A DNA stretch of 64,000 nucleotides from Hybos culiciformis (lineage: Eukaryota; Arthropoda; Insecta; Diptera; Hybotidae). Below are positions 20,281 to 31,120 of this stretch, piece by piece; position 1 is the first letter of the stretch, and every line of letters begins with the position of its first letter. The translations under genes were made by a program, and so were the position numbers. The notes under the pieces were generated by a model. That model saw only the letters and a program-made list of their open reading frames with translations, did no database searches and was not told where the DNA came from. The stretch spans positions 24,017,052-24,081,051 of the forward strand of contig OZ023275.1 in the NCBI GenBank assembly GCA_964007475.1, written 5' to 3'.

Positions 20281-23162
20281 AGATGACAAACTGCAATATG
20301 AAAGTGGAATATACATACATATTCCGAAATATATTTTTATATGAAAAATCCAGTTCATTTTCCTAAAATATTCCGGAAAACTTCATATTCCACAAATATT
20401 CTCCTTATGCGAACACCATATAAGTACCTTAAACACGTTTTTCTCGAAATCATGTTTTCAAAATCGACTGCCACTATAATTCAAAATTTAACCGATTCGT
20501 CTTATTTTTTTTTCAGTTTTAGAACATATTGAAATTTTAAAAAAACTAATTTTTAATGGAGAAAAATACTTAGGTGAATTTTTAACCCTTTTTTCACCTT
20601 TTGATTTCAAATTGCTATATTTTCCACAAAAATTAAAATTTCGAAAAATTGAAACCGATAAGGACCATATAATTTACTACTGTTCATAACGTACGAATAA
20701 TTTTAATGAGCACAAATAATCGTTACTTTCACAATATAAATAAAAAAAACTAAAAATCCGAATTGATCGAAAATTATTGTGTTGAATAACACAAAAATGG
20801 GTTGAACAAAATTATGGTCAAGGTTGCATTGAAACCGGTCGATAAATAAAGAAGTTGTGCTAGCTTAAATTTAAGTTTGTATAAAAAAAAATTTTAATGA
20901 GCATTGTATAAAAAAAAAATTTAATGAGCATAAAAATCGCGACTTTCACACATAAGTAATTAACATAAAATTATGGTAATAATCCTGACCGTTAGTGCTC
21001 ATATTGTTTTGCTCACTTTACGGACATCAAAAGTACTACCTATTGAACATTATGTTTTGTCATTTAAAAATGAAAAATAATTAATTATGATGAATATTTA
21101 AGTAAGTATTTATATATATGTAGGTATATGAAAATGTTTTAATATTTTTTTTTTACAAAAATTAATTAAAATTTAGTTTTTTCATTCTTCCGTTTAAATG
21201 TTTTTTGTTGGATTTTAGAAAAACATATAAGCAATAAGTGCTAATGATTCATATCCATCCACCAATAAAAAAATAATAATTAGAAAGAAAAAAATATAAG
21301 TAATCGAAATTATTTTTAAAAAGCTTTTCGGTTGAATGTCTATCACAGCAAGCAAGCTATTTCTGTCGATTTTTTTTTCTATTTAAATTTCTTTTTCTAT
21401 TGTTGTTTTCAGGAAATTTTAAACCATTTAGTTAATTTTATTTATTTTTATTTTTTTTAACGACGACAGTTGCCGGGAGCAGATTTGTGTTTATTTGAAC
21501 ATTGTTTATTTGAAATTTTAATACTCTTCTTCACTTCTTCTTAACGATGAGTTTTTAAATAAACTCTTTTTTTTTTTTTAAATGGTTATTGACATTAAGC
21601 ATTCTTTATAAAAATAAACTAAAAAATGTTGTCACTTTAAATTTCAAAAATTTAAAGTTTTTTAGGGGGCAATGGCGAAACCTGGGGCGAATCTTTATTT
21701 AAGTTAAATACTAAAATATATTCAACGCAGAATATAACCAGAAATAACTTTAAAATATTTATTTACCAAGTTTGAAATACTAAGTCAAGGTATATACATA
21801 ATTAAACCTGTCAACACAAGTTTTGAAAGATTTTAAAATTAACTTTTCGTACCAATGGATGCCTACCAAATTTTAAACTACTAACTTAGGTATCTATGTC
21901 GTAATCAAAAGAGGTACCTACTTAAATAATCCTTAAAGAGCATATCAGAAGGACAATAGTTATATAATTTAGACAAAAAGTGAATACTAGATACCAAGAA
22001 TGTTCGTCCTTGCTAGATACTTTTTTTCTCAATAATTTCATTCAATTAAATGTATCATTTCCATTTTACTTTTAAGAAAACTTTCAAATGAAACTTCCGA
22101 TTTCTTGGAAACAGATTTAGGTACCTTCCTACATAATTAAATTAAATAATTCCATTTGTCTGTAATTTAATCAGACAGATATCTACCTATCTATAAAATA
22201 AAAATTAAATTAACACCCGGTGACAAATATAAATAAACATGAAGATTTACCTATCTACATCTAAGTACTTGTAACTTGTAAGTAAAGATTCTACTAACTT
22301 ACAAAAAAAATATAAAATCAAGGTCAATTTATGAACAAAATAAAAATAATAATAAAAAAGCTTTATATGGTTAAAAAAAAAATTATATATTACACATTTT
22401 TTTTTTTTTTTTTGCACTTAATTAGTCAGACATTGCGCAAAGAAAATTTTTTGATCAAAATATATGACGTAGCAATAAATATATTTGCTTTCTTTATTTA
22501 CATAGGTACTTATGTTTTATGTACTTATTTCATGCTTTAAGGTAACAACAATTTCAAATTGTTATCAAATCAAAATTTTTTGAATATTTGCATTGGATTA
22601 TAAAAAAAAAAATTATTATTTTATTTTACTAAGTAGATACCTATATGTTTTAATTTTAGTTCATGCGGACAGCAACACTTTATAATAAGTAGATAAAATC
22701 TATACATAATATCTATGTTATAAAGTAGTTGCTGGGTATAATAAACATAAACCGAGGTAGGTATATATCATTTAAAAAATTGCATGTTACAAGACTAGGT
22801 AGGTACGTCTCAAACAAAAAGTTTAACATAAATAAGTGAAGTTCAATTCTGTACACTCAGAAACAGAAGTGATTTAAGAATAGGTTTCTACAATGGTTCA
22901 ACAACATATAACAGGTAGTTACCACAAAATCTTTAAATAATTGAATTCGTAAGAATATTTAGAAAAAAAAAAAATTTAATAGGTAGGTATTTAAAACAAC
23001 ATTTTGAACAAATTTGTAATAGGTAGGTACCTCGGTACCTAAGTAATATCAAAATTGTAATTATAAAAGACTTTAATATAACTAATAAATTCATTTTAAC
23101 TGAACTATATAATAAGTATGTGTAGTACGCTATTTTACCGACCGGTAGAATAGAATATTACC

Positions 23163-23481
23163 TAGTTTACATGATAGTCCAACCGTGGTTGAGTCGAAAT
23201 GTGGTTGAAAAGAGGTCAAGTGTTTACATGATGTAGTCGAAAAGCATGTGGTTGAACTGTGTTGAATTGAGTTTGAAAACAACCATAAAACAACACACAA
23301 AAAAGAAACAAAACAAATAAGCTGTTGCTTATTTTTAACCGGGTTAACCGTTTACATGGATAGAGTTAACTTAACCGAGCGAATTTCTTGGGTTGAGTCA
23401 GGTTAACCCAGGTTAACTCTACCACCGTTTACATGTAGTTGAACCGTAGTTGAACCCGGTTTCAACTCTCCATGTAAACTA
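23163..23481. mobile_element. About 319-bp TIR element (TAGTTTACATG ends)
   Basis: Perfect 11-bp terminal inverted repeats: TAGTTTACATG at 23163-23173 and CATGTAAACTA at 23471-23481. GTTTACATG words recur inside at about 23222, 23349 and 23427, and GGTTAAC/GGTTGAA motifs are scattered through both halves, giving a sub-repeat, partly palindromic interior. No coding capacity. It behaves like a non-autonomous DNA transposon of unidentified superfamily; I see no clear target duplication. Confidence 0.75.
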
Positions 23482-24446
23482 AGTATATTATGTAGTATAT
23501 ACGTATATATGTAGGTGTATGCAGATGATATCTAACTATCATCTCATTATTTCCGCAAATTTTTAATAAGTAAGTAGGTATTCCTACCTACCTACCTATA
23601 ATAATGATTTTTTTGTTTTTAAATAAAATTTACTACACATTTTTAATTTATTTTTGTTTTATTTTTGAATTCAGGCGCATTTTTACTTTTTCAAATATTT
23701 TGTTGTTTTTTTTTATTGAGAATTTTCATTATTATTTTATTTTTAAATAACGCGGGTGGCATTGAGAAATTTCTCTCAATTTTTTTTTCAGTGTGAGCTA
23801 ATTTTAGAAAAATTTTTAAATTTTTTAATTCTTGGCAAAAAAAATTTTGGTGTTTAATTTGATTATTTTTTTTTTTTTTTGAAAGTCAATTAAAAGAAAT
23901 AACTTTTAACTTTTTTGCTTTTTATAATAAATTTTAATTTATTTTTATTTTACATAACTTTTATTACGTTTTTTTTTTTTTACTTATTTTTATTAGAAAT
24001 CGATCAAACAAAACTCTTAACTCTTATGACACAATTTTTTTTTTTTTGTATGAATTTTTCATTTCACCCACATTTGGAATTTAATTTTTTTAGGTTTTTA
24101 ACAATTCAATATTATATATTCCACTTACTCTTCTTTTTGTAGAAAATATTTGGTTTATTTAGTTATTTATTTTTTGTTAATTTTAAATACAATTAAATTT
24201 TGTAATAAATTAATTATTAAGAAAAATTAATTAAAAGAATAAAAAATTCTTCTTCGTAACATTTTCTCAAGGAAAAAATTTTCTTTCTGTACATTAATTT
24301 GACAAATGACAAATTATGGTGTTGCCAGTATAATGAATTAGAAAAAAAAATCTGTAAAATTTATCACAAGAATTTTTTTTTCAGGTTAGATTTTCTTTTT
24401 GGTTTGTTTTGGGTGATTCTGTAAGAAATTAATAATAAATGGATGT

Positions 24447-25000
24447 AATAACTTCGCTACACTTCAGGTTAGCAACCATGAATTTCTTGGTTTGAAAATA
24501 GGTTGGCGAATGGGGTGACACACTTATAAAAGATGGTTTGGTTTGAAATTAAAAAAAAAATCTTTGTAAAATTAAAAAAAAATTCTTTGTAAAATAAAAT
24601 TTTAATTTTTCGTAATTAAAAAAAAAAAAATGAATTTTTTTAATTTAAAGAAATAATGTAAAATAAAAATAATATTCAATTTTTTTTTAAAAATATTTTA
24701 ATTTATTTTCTTTTTTGATAACCTACAATTTATTATTATTTTTTTTATATCGAAGCATTTTAAAGTATGATTTTTTCTGTAAATTTTCTGCAAATTGACA
24801 GGTTATACCTTTTTTTTTTTGAAATGCAATAAAACTATGTAGTAAAATTTCTAGGTTTGTGTCGAACCGACTTTCAAACCATGAAAAAAAAAAATAAATT
24901 TTTATATGGCAAACCAAGTATCAAACACAGAACGAACCCATTTTTTTCTGCAAAACATGGAATTCTGTGTTTGTAACCTGAAGTGTAGCGAAGTTATAAC
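24447..25000. mobile_element. About 554-bp TIR element (ATAACTTCGCTACACTTC ends)
   Basis: The left end ATAACTTCGCTACACTTCAG continues into GTTA at 24448-24472. The right end at 24974-25000 carries the exact reverse complement over about 24 bp, then GTTATAAC. Further inside, AACCATG and TTTGAAA-type words are also mirrored. The middle is A/T homopolymer-rich with no coding capacity; the 64-codon minus frame is spurious. A non-autonomous DNA element is the simplest reading; family unknown. Confidence 0.8.
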
Positions 25001-25169
25001 GCGATCCTAAAAATTATTGAATTCAAACTACGGTATATTTTATTAGGAAATATATTCATATGTATAAAAAATATCGTAATATGTAATTTTTGTTTGTTTT
25101 ATTTTCATTTTAGGTTTTAGGACAGCAGGACTTATCATAATAATTCCCGAAAAAGTCTGCTCATACCAA

Positions 25170-25289
25170 ATTCTATAACTATGTTGTTCAAAAAAATGTT
25201 GCTCGAACATTTTTTAAGCGACATCTAATTATATGTCGTTCAAAAAATGTTGTTCGAACAAGATTTTTTAAACAACATAGTTATAGAAT
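25170..25289. mobile_element. Short palindromic MITE, copy 1 of a three-copy family
   Basis: A near-complete 120-bp palindrome. ATTCTATAACTATGTTGTT at the left is the reverse complement of AACAACATAGTTATAGAAT at the right, with inner inverted words TGTTGCTCGAACA / TGTTGTTCGAACA and the centre CGACATCTAATTATATGTCG. Relatives lie at 28297 and 61352. It sits about 360 bp below the stop codon of the BCCIP homologue. Confidence 0.8.
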
Positions 25290-25649
25290 GAATGTGGTCC
25301 CAAAGCAAACTTTTTTGTCTGTTTTGATTTTTTTTTCTTCAAAAAACAAAGTCGAATTTGTTCATTTTACAAGCGGATTTTTTCAACAAATATCTGTGCA
25401 TTGAACACACCGTGGAGTCCAGCTTTTACCAAAAAGTAATTTTTAGCGCTAAATCAATTAGGTTCATATTGTTAATATTACTTCAATATTAACATCATAA
25501 TCAGTCAAATATATAAATAAATAAATCAAACATAAATAAGTTCTCTATAGATGGATAATTTTCTTGAACTTGCAGTTTTTATTTTAATAAATAATACAAT
25601 TCTGTTATTTTAAAATATTTGCATTTTTATTTATTATAGAAAATAATAA

Positions 25650-26623
25650 TTATTCATTTATAAAATCTTTGATAGTCAAAATTAAATGTGGTAATTTATT
25701 TGATTCAAATAAAATAACTTTTCGATATGGTTTCATTGTTGAATCACCTTCTAACCAATCACCTGACATACCCTCATCAGCTTCAGTTTCTACGCTATAT
25801 TCAAAACTATTTTCTGCTTCCTTACAAATAACTTCTTCCTCTGGATTTGAATATACATCTTCAGATTGTTTATTCCGTTTAGCTTTTGTTCTATAAAATT
25901 TTATAATCATTACAATATAAGCAAAATTAAATGGCATTTTTTTTTCATTTGCTCTTTGAATTTCTTTGTATAAATTTTCTAATAGTGGGACAGATATTTG
26001 TGGTGGAATATTAATGAAACGTTCATTAATTAAGAAACCAACTGCACTTTCATCGTTACTTAAAATATTTTTAAATTGTGAATTAAATGAATCAGTTGAA
26101 TTTTTTTCAGATTTTTCTAATAAAAAATCTCGTAATTCTTTAATACAAGTTGTCTCTTTTTTTGCGGAAACATTTAGAACTGATGTAATACCAAAAACCA
26201 TATTGGATTCATAAATTTCATCATCGTCGTCATCCTCATTATCATCGTCATTATCTTCTGACTGAGTAACAACACTACCGATATAATTTTGTGAAATTAT
26301 TATCTCTGCCATTTCTGTTAGATTTATATGAGCTTTTAGGAAAAGCTGTTGTAATAACTGTTTAATGCCATGAAAATCAGAATCAATTGGGTTTCTACCT
26401 TCAAAATCAACTTGAATCTCCTAAAATCAAAATAAATTAGCTATAAAATTGAAAATGAGATTGGGTTTAAAACTATCCACATACGTAGTATTTTGTGGTT
26501 ATTATTTACCTCATTTCCGTTATAAGCATCTGGATGTTTTCCGTCTTCTGTGCTGGATGAACTTTCGCTTCCATCATCTTGCTCCATTGTCTCAGGTTGT
26601 TTTGACTTTTTATTTCGTGACAT
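25650..26623 (-). CDS. BCCIP: BCCIP homologue (BRCA2 and CDKN1A-interacting protein), 2 exons
   Basis: Exons 26623-26510 and 26420-25650 (GT-AG, phase 0) give 294 aa, close to the roughly 310-320 aa of animal BCCIP. Residues 1-38 are a Lys/Glu/Ser-rich acidic leader. Residues 40-70 hold the family block (VDFEGRNPIDSDFHGIK followed by a leucine-rich helix), then IGSV, an acidic run of Asp/Glu at about 93-103, the VFGITSVLNV block, and VGFLINERFINIPPQI, the most diagnostic motif. Family members act in the nucleus in BRCA2/p21 pathways, and the yeast relative Bcp1 in nuclear export and ribosomal protein L23 handling. The start is the first ATG after an A/T-rich leader. The gene is head-to-head with the Abitram homologue, 908 bp apart. 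Confidence 0.92.
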
Positions 26624-27531
26624 TTTAATTTAAGTTTCTTAAAAACTTAATGTTTAGTTTAATAATTTACCTTTGTCTGGCTTTAAATATATAAAAATTT
26701 CGAAATATAAATTAAAATTTACTATTCATTCATAAATTCATATTTTTTCATTACTAAAGTATAAAATTACACGTGTTTTTTTTTTATTTTTCTTTTTGAA
26801 TGAACGAGAACGATGGTGGTAAGCTGATGGTAGTTTTCAGTTTTGACATTATTTTGTTTATATGTTTTTTTGAAAACAATCATATGTCATAACAATTCAC
26901 TGAAGATGTATTTTATTTAATCGAATGATAATAAATACTAGGAAAACTCATCGTCTCGCCGGACGAATACCATAATTGAAGTTAAGTATCTTCTCTATCT
27001 TGTTTTAAAAAAAAATTGATGAAAATATATAAATAATTAAATAAATTCCAATTTCTGCACAAAAATAAAAATAATAACTTTACTACAATAGTATACCTAC
27101 AATATCAAAAATTTCGATCAATACTGAAAATAAAAATTTAATTTAATATTCAATGTTCACTAATGGGCTGTACTTCCGAACGGGAGGCGTGAGATATGAG
27201 GATGACGCCATCATCTAAGGATACTTTAGCACACGTGGACTCAGAATGTCGTTATATCCGTGTCTAAAACATACATTTTTTTTCTCATTAACGGACTGGG
27301 AACACCAAACACGCGTGGGAATTATAAAGTACTGTACCACTATATAACTTATTACATCTCTAGTGCAACGCATTCATTATTTTAAAATTTTGAGTCAAGG
27401 CAAGGCTCGAGGTGGTAATTATAAACTCAAGATTATTAATAATTTAAATTATATAGGTATTTACAGAGATCGTTTTTTATACAAGGATGTTCTATTATTT
27501 TTAGATTCACACCTTTTTTTTTGTTAAAAGA
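26624..27531. promoter_or_regulatory. Divergent intergenic spacer between BCCIP and Abitram homologues
   Basis: The 908 bp between two start codons facing apart must hold both promoters. I recognise no TATA/Inr/DPE arrangement with confidence. The segment at about 27172-27330 is less AT-rich and starts GGGCTGTACTTCC, a word also found at about 32144, so part of the spacer may be a transposon remnant. A TTTTTAG at 27498-27504 and AAAAG just before the Abitram ATG could be 3' splice sites of a 5' UTR intron. Confidence 0.5.
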
Positions 27532-28128
27532 ATGGCTGAAGCATTAATGGATTTAATGGATGACGTTGAGAAGAAGAAGAAATATATAGATAATTATTAT
27601 TTTCAAGAAAAGGAAGAAATAATTTGCGGGCAACCAGTTTCATCGATATTGAATGAATATGTTGAAAATTATCCATCTGTTGTTGATAGATTTTTTACAA
27701 GATATTTTTATAAAAAATCTGATAATGAATACTATTTAGTTCTTTTTCATTCAAATCGAATATGTTGCATTGGCCTGGCGCCTAATCATCCAGCTCTTGA
27801 GAAAGGAGTGAAAAATTTAAGTTACAATATTGGTAATACCGATAGAAGTAATAACAAAGTATCTGGAAAGGGTAAAAAAGGTGGCATGATACTACAAGAA
27901 GATTCAACACTTGCAATTTTAGTTACAGAAGATGATGAAGAATATAAAATACCATCATGCATTCGTGGAAAATTAATTGAAGTCAACGAAAGGGTTTTAA
28001 ATAATTTTGATTTATTAAAATCAGAAGGAGATGGTTATATAGCTGTGATATTACCAAAAATAGAAAATTGTGAAGAAATAAAAAAAAATTTATTAAATGA
28101 AGATCAGTTTAATGAATTAAACAAATAA
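27532..28128 (+). CDS. Abitram: Abitram homologue (FAM206A / Simiate)
   Basis: A single uninterrupted 198-aa frame, close to the roughly 180-aa vertebrate protein. Diagnostic blocks are VDRFFTRYFY (about 51-60), HSNRICCIGLAPNHP, KVSGKGKKGGMILQ (about 110-123), the EEYKIPSCIRGKLIEVNERV block (about 142-161), and GYIAVILPK. These match the conserved glycine-cleavage-H-like fold of Abitram, reported in vertebrates as a nuclear-speckle actin-binding transcription modulator. The N-terminal Lys/Glu-rich stretch is insect-specific. The ATG follows GTTAAAAGA. No intron interrupts the coding region, unlike every neighbour, but the frame has no stops or poly(A) scar suggesting a retrocopy. A polyadenylation signal AATAAA lies at about 28280. 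Confidence 0.93.
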   Translation: MAEALMDLMDDVEKKKKYIDNYYFQEKEEIICGQPVSSILNEYVENYPSVVDRFFTRYFYKKSDNEYYLVLFHSNRICCIGLAPNHPALEKGVKNLSYNIGNTDRSNNKVSGKGKKGGMILQEDSTLAILVTEDDEEYKIPSCIRGKLIEVNERVLNNFDLLKSEGDGYIAVILPKIENCEEIKKNLLNEDQFNELNK

Positions 28129-28296
28129 TTATTTTGGTTGAAGTGTGTTTTATGAGGCGCCTCCACGATTTAAAAGAAAAATCTGTTGGAAATCGTCTCA
28201 GGAATCCAAATCTGTATCATATCAAGGAGAAAAACATGGTAGCCCCATAAACCGCAAGCTAGGTGCATATTCTTTATAAAATAAATATTAGGCCAT

Positions 28297-28390
28297 ATTC
28301 TATAACTATGCATCCAAAAAAAATTCTTTCGCAAGACACTTGTAAAGACACATAATTATATGTCTTTCGAAAGACTTTTTTTTTACAGAC
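28297..28390. mobile_element. Palindromic MITE, copy 2 (one end missing)
   Basis: Begins ATTCTATAACTATG like the copy at 25170, then AAGACACTTGTAAAGACACA, the centre ATAATTATAT and GTCTTTCGAAAGAC. The left terminus is intact but the matching right terminus is absent. It lies about 170 bp past the Abitram stop, just after the AATAAA at about 28280. Confidence 0.65.
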
Positions 28391-31120
28391 AAAATTTAGC
28401 CCCTCTGAGGCTTTTTTTCAAACATTTTTATCTATTGTTTAATTATACGTTTTTCGTTTTTCTGATATTAGGTACGATGTAAATTTAACTTTAAACTTTT
28501 CGATGCGATGATCATTCATTTAAGAGTTTTGTACCTAGTATGTGACGTAGGTACTATTTGCAGGATATTTTTCTACTTTATTTAAATATCGGCTTATGAA
28601 AAGCTTAAATTTATAATCTTAAAAAAATATATATTTTAGTTGTAGGAAATTCCGATCTGAAATATTAATAAAAAAATTACTAGAAAAAAAAATGTTTTTA
28701 TTAAGTGTTTTTTTCAACTACATTATATATTTTTGTAATATAGATTTTTTCCTTAAATTATACACCTTTTTTAATTCATTTTTAAAACTTATATAAATTT
28801 TTTTTTAATTCTAAAATTACTTTTTTTTTAATCCATTTTTGTTTTAATAAAATAAATATTTATATTTAGGTTATTAAAAATGAATGTTCATAAGCTAATT
28901 AAATTTTCTATTCAAAATAAAAATAAAATAATTATTAATTTCAAAATTTCATTCGCTCACATTTTTTCATCAAAATTTCTAATATTAAGAAAATATAATT
29001 TAAGAGTTGAATTTTTAAGAGAAAATATTTAGTTCTCTGGGATAAAAATTACCTCTTTAAATAAAAAAAATTATATTTTAATGTATTGTGAAGTTATGTG
29101 TGAAATTATAGAAAAATGGTTAATCTCATTTCATTTAGTGAGGTTTAAAATAAATTAAATAAAACAATTGAATCTGAATGAAATCATTTGCGTTTAGATT
29201 TCGCTTCACATCAGCATTTTCTTTAATTTTTTGTCGATATTCTCTTTGTTTAACAGTTTAGTATAATAATCAAATAAGTGTAAGCCATAACTCCAATTCA
29301 ATGTTTTGTTCTGTAATTGTGGGAAATCATTTAAAATTTGACCGAAAAACATAATACATATAATGAATTGAATATTGAAAAAAAAAATAGATTTCAAAAA
29401 ATTTCTTTAAGAGTCCATAAATTATTTTTTAGTGCATTAAAAATATAATTAAAAAGTGCATTTAAGAGTATTATATAGACAAAGCAGGATTTCAATATTT
29501 TATGCTTTTTCAAAAATTCATCACTTATTTATTATTTATTTAAAAAATTCGAATGTAAAATTTAATTCAATACAAAAAGTTTTAACTTTACATTAACAGA
29601 ACAATGATAAACACATAATGTCGGTGTCTAACCTATCAATAACAATGATTCCACATGTACATCATTTTTTCAATTATGCATTATTTTTTGTCATTTCTCA
29701 CAAACGTTATAAGAGATAAAAAAAAACTACAGCTAAAGATTTTTTTTTATTTTTGTTTATAAATTTTAGGCCTTTATGAAGTTTTAAAACTTGGCGATTT
29801 ATAATACTCTGTCAAAACAGAAATGTAATATTGAGTTGAAAGTACAAAAAAGCGTTAAAGTATTTGTCCTCTTCAAAAACAATAAAGATGTGATTTTCCT
29901 AGAATCATAATAAGTAATAAAAATAAATGTAAGTAAAAGAAAAAGATTAAAATATTGTGTTACCCATAAAATCCTTAAAATATATTTCAAATAGCCAGAA
30001 AAAACCTCACAATTTTTTCAAAATAAACTAATATAATATTTAAAACAGATTAATATGTATAATTTTTTATAACGATTTAAAACAATATAGTCAAATATTA
30101 AAAAATACTATTCGCCTTTCACTATACATAATTTTTAAATCATTAAAAGTTTCTTATAAGAACAGTAATTTTCTTAAATTTTATAAAATTGTTTTTATTC
30201 TGCTAATAAAAATGTATACTATCATAAAAATTTCGGTCATAATTACTCTTTGTAAGAAAGTACAGAATTTTAAAAGAAACTCCTTTGGAAAATTCTTTAT
30301 ATTATTTGACTTTTAGACCTAAATAGAATCAATATTATATAATTAAATTATAATGTAAAAATTAAGCTACCATCCCTGCAACTAATATACAAATCTCAAT
30401 TGTTGCGAATTGCGAATTATAAGTGTAGAATATATTCCATATTTCGACCATTTATTTTAAATGTACAGTTTTATATAATATCACTATAACATTTCAAAAT
30501 TCTTAGCAGATCTCATTTACTTTTTTCCTAGATTGAAATATATTTCATTAGATCCAAAAAACCTATTATTTATAATTTTCACTTCGTTTATCTTAGTCCA
30601 ATAAGCGACTGATCAAAAAAAATTATTGAAAACAAGGCCAATTACTATTTTTTTTGTTTCACTTATTTTTGATATATTGTTTGTAAATGGGATTTGGGTA
30701 ATTGGATCAATTGCTGGATGAAGTCTGGCTTATTATCCAGACTTAATGAAGGAAAACGAAGGAAAATTTGATTCTCGAACTATAAATAATTCAAAATTAC
30801 AAACAAAATATTTATCAAGCAAACAAAATTATTATTCAAATTTAATTTTATGCTTTTTAATAAAGCATGCATAGTTGTAAAGTTTGAACAATATATTCTC
30901 AGCTTGGCGGACAAAAGCACATAAGTAATTTTTTGCAATTGTGCAGGCATCTTCCTCTTGGGATTAAAAAAAAAAATAATTAAGAAACTTTTAATTAATA
31001 AAGTAAATATTTATACATATCTTCAAGATAAGAAAAAAATAATAATATTAATAAGTATATATAAAAAAAAACGTATAATTTAGTGTTTAAATATTAAATT
31101 AAAATTTTTAGATTCAATAC
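28391..31120. other. Intergenic, convergent 3' ends of Abitram and ILRUN homologues
   Basis: AT-rich, with no protein-like frame; the 63-codon minus frames at 29206-29397 and 29799-29990 are composition artefacts. An imperfect hairpin AAGTCTGG / CCAGACTT occurs at about 30721-30745. Nothing else is recognisable. Confidence 0.55.

Larger units (their letters stand above)
10985..25649. other. 14.7-kb gene-poor interval between Usp2 and the BCCIP homologue
   Basis: No reading frame here has convincing protein similarity except decayed retrotransposon pieces, listed separately along with foldbacks, tandem repeats, SINE copies and TIR elements. Open frames of 60-80 codons are Phe/Lys/Ile/Asn-rich translations of AT-rich DNA. 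The promoter and 5' UTR of Usp2 should lie just above 10985, but I see no defined core-promoter motif. From about 20.9 to 23.1 kb the sequence is dense in TAGGTA/TACCTA words. Confidence 0.55.
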
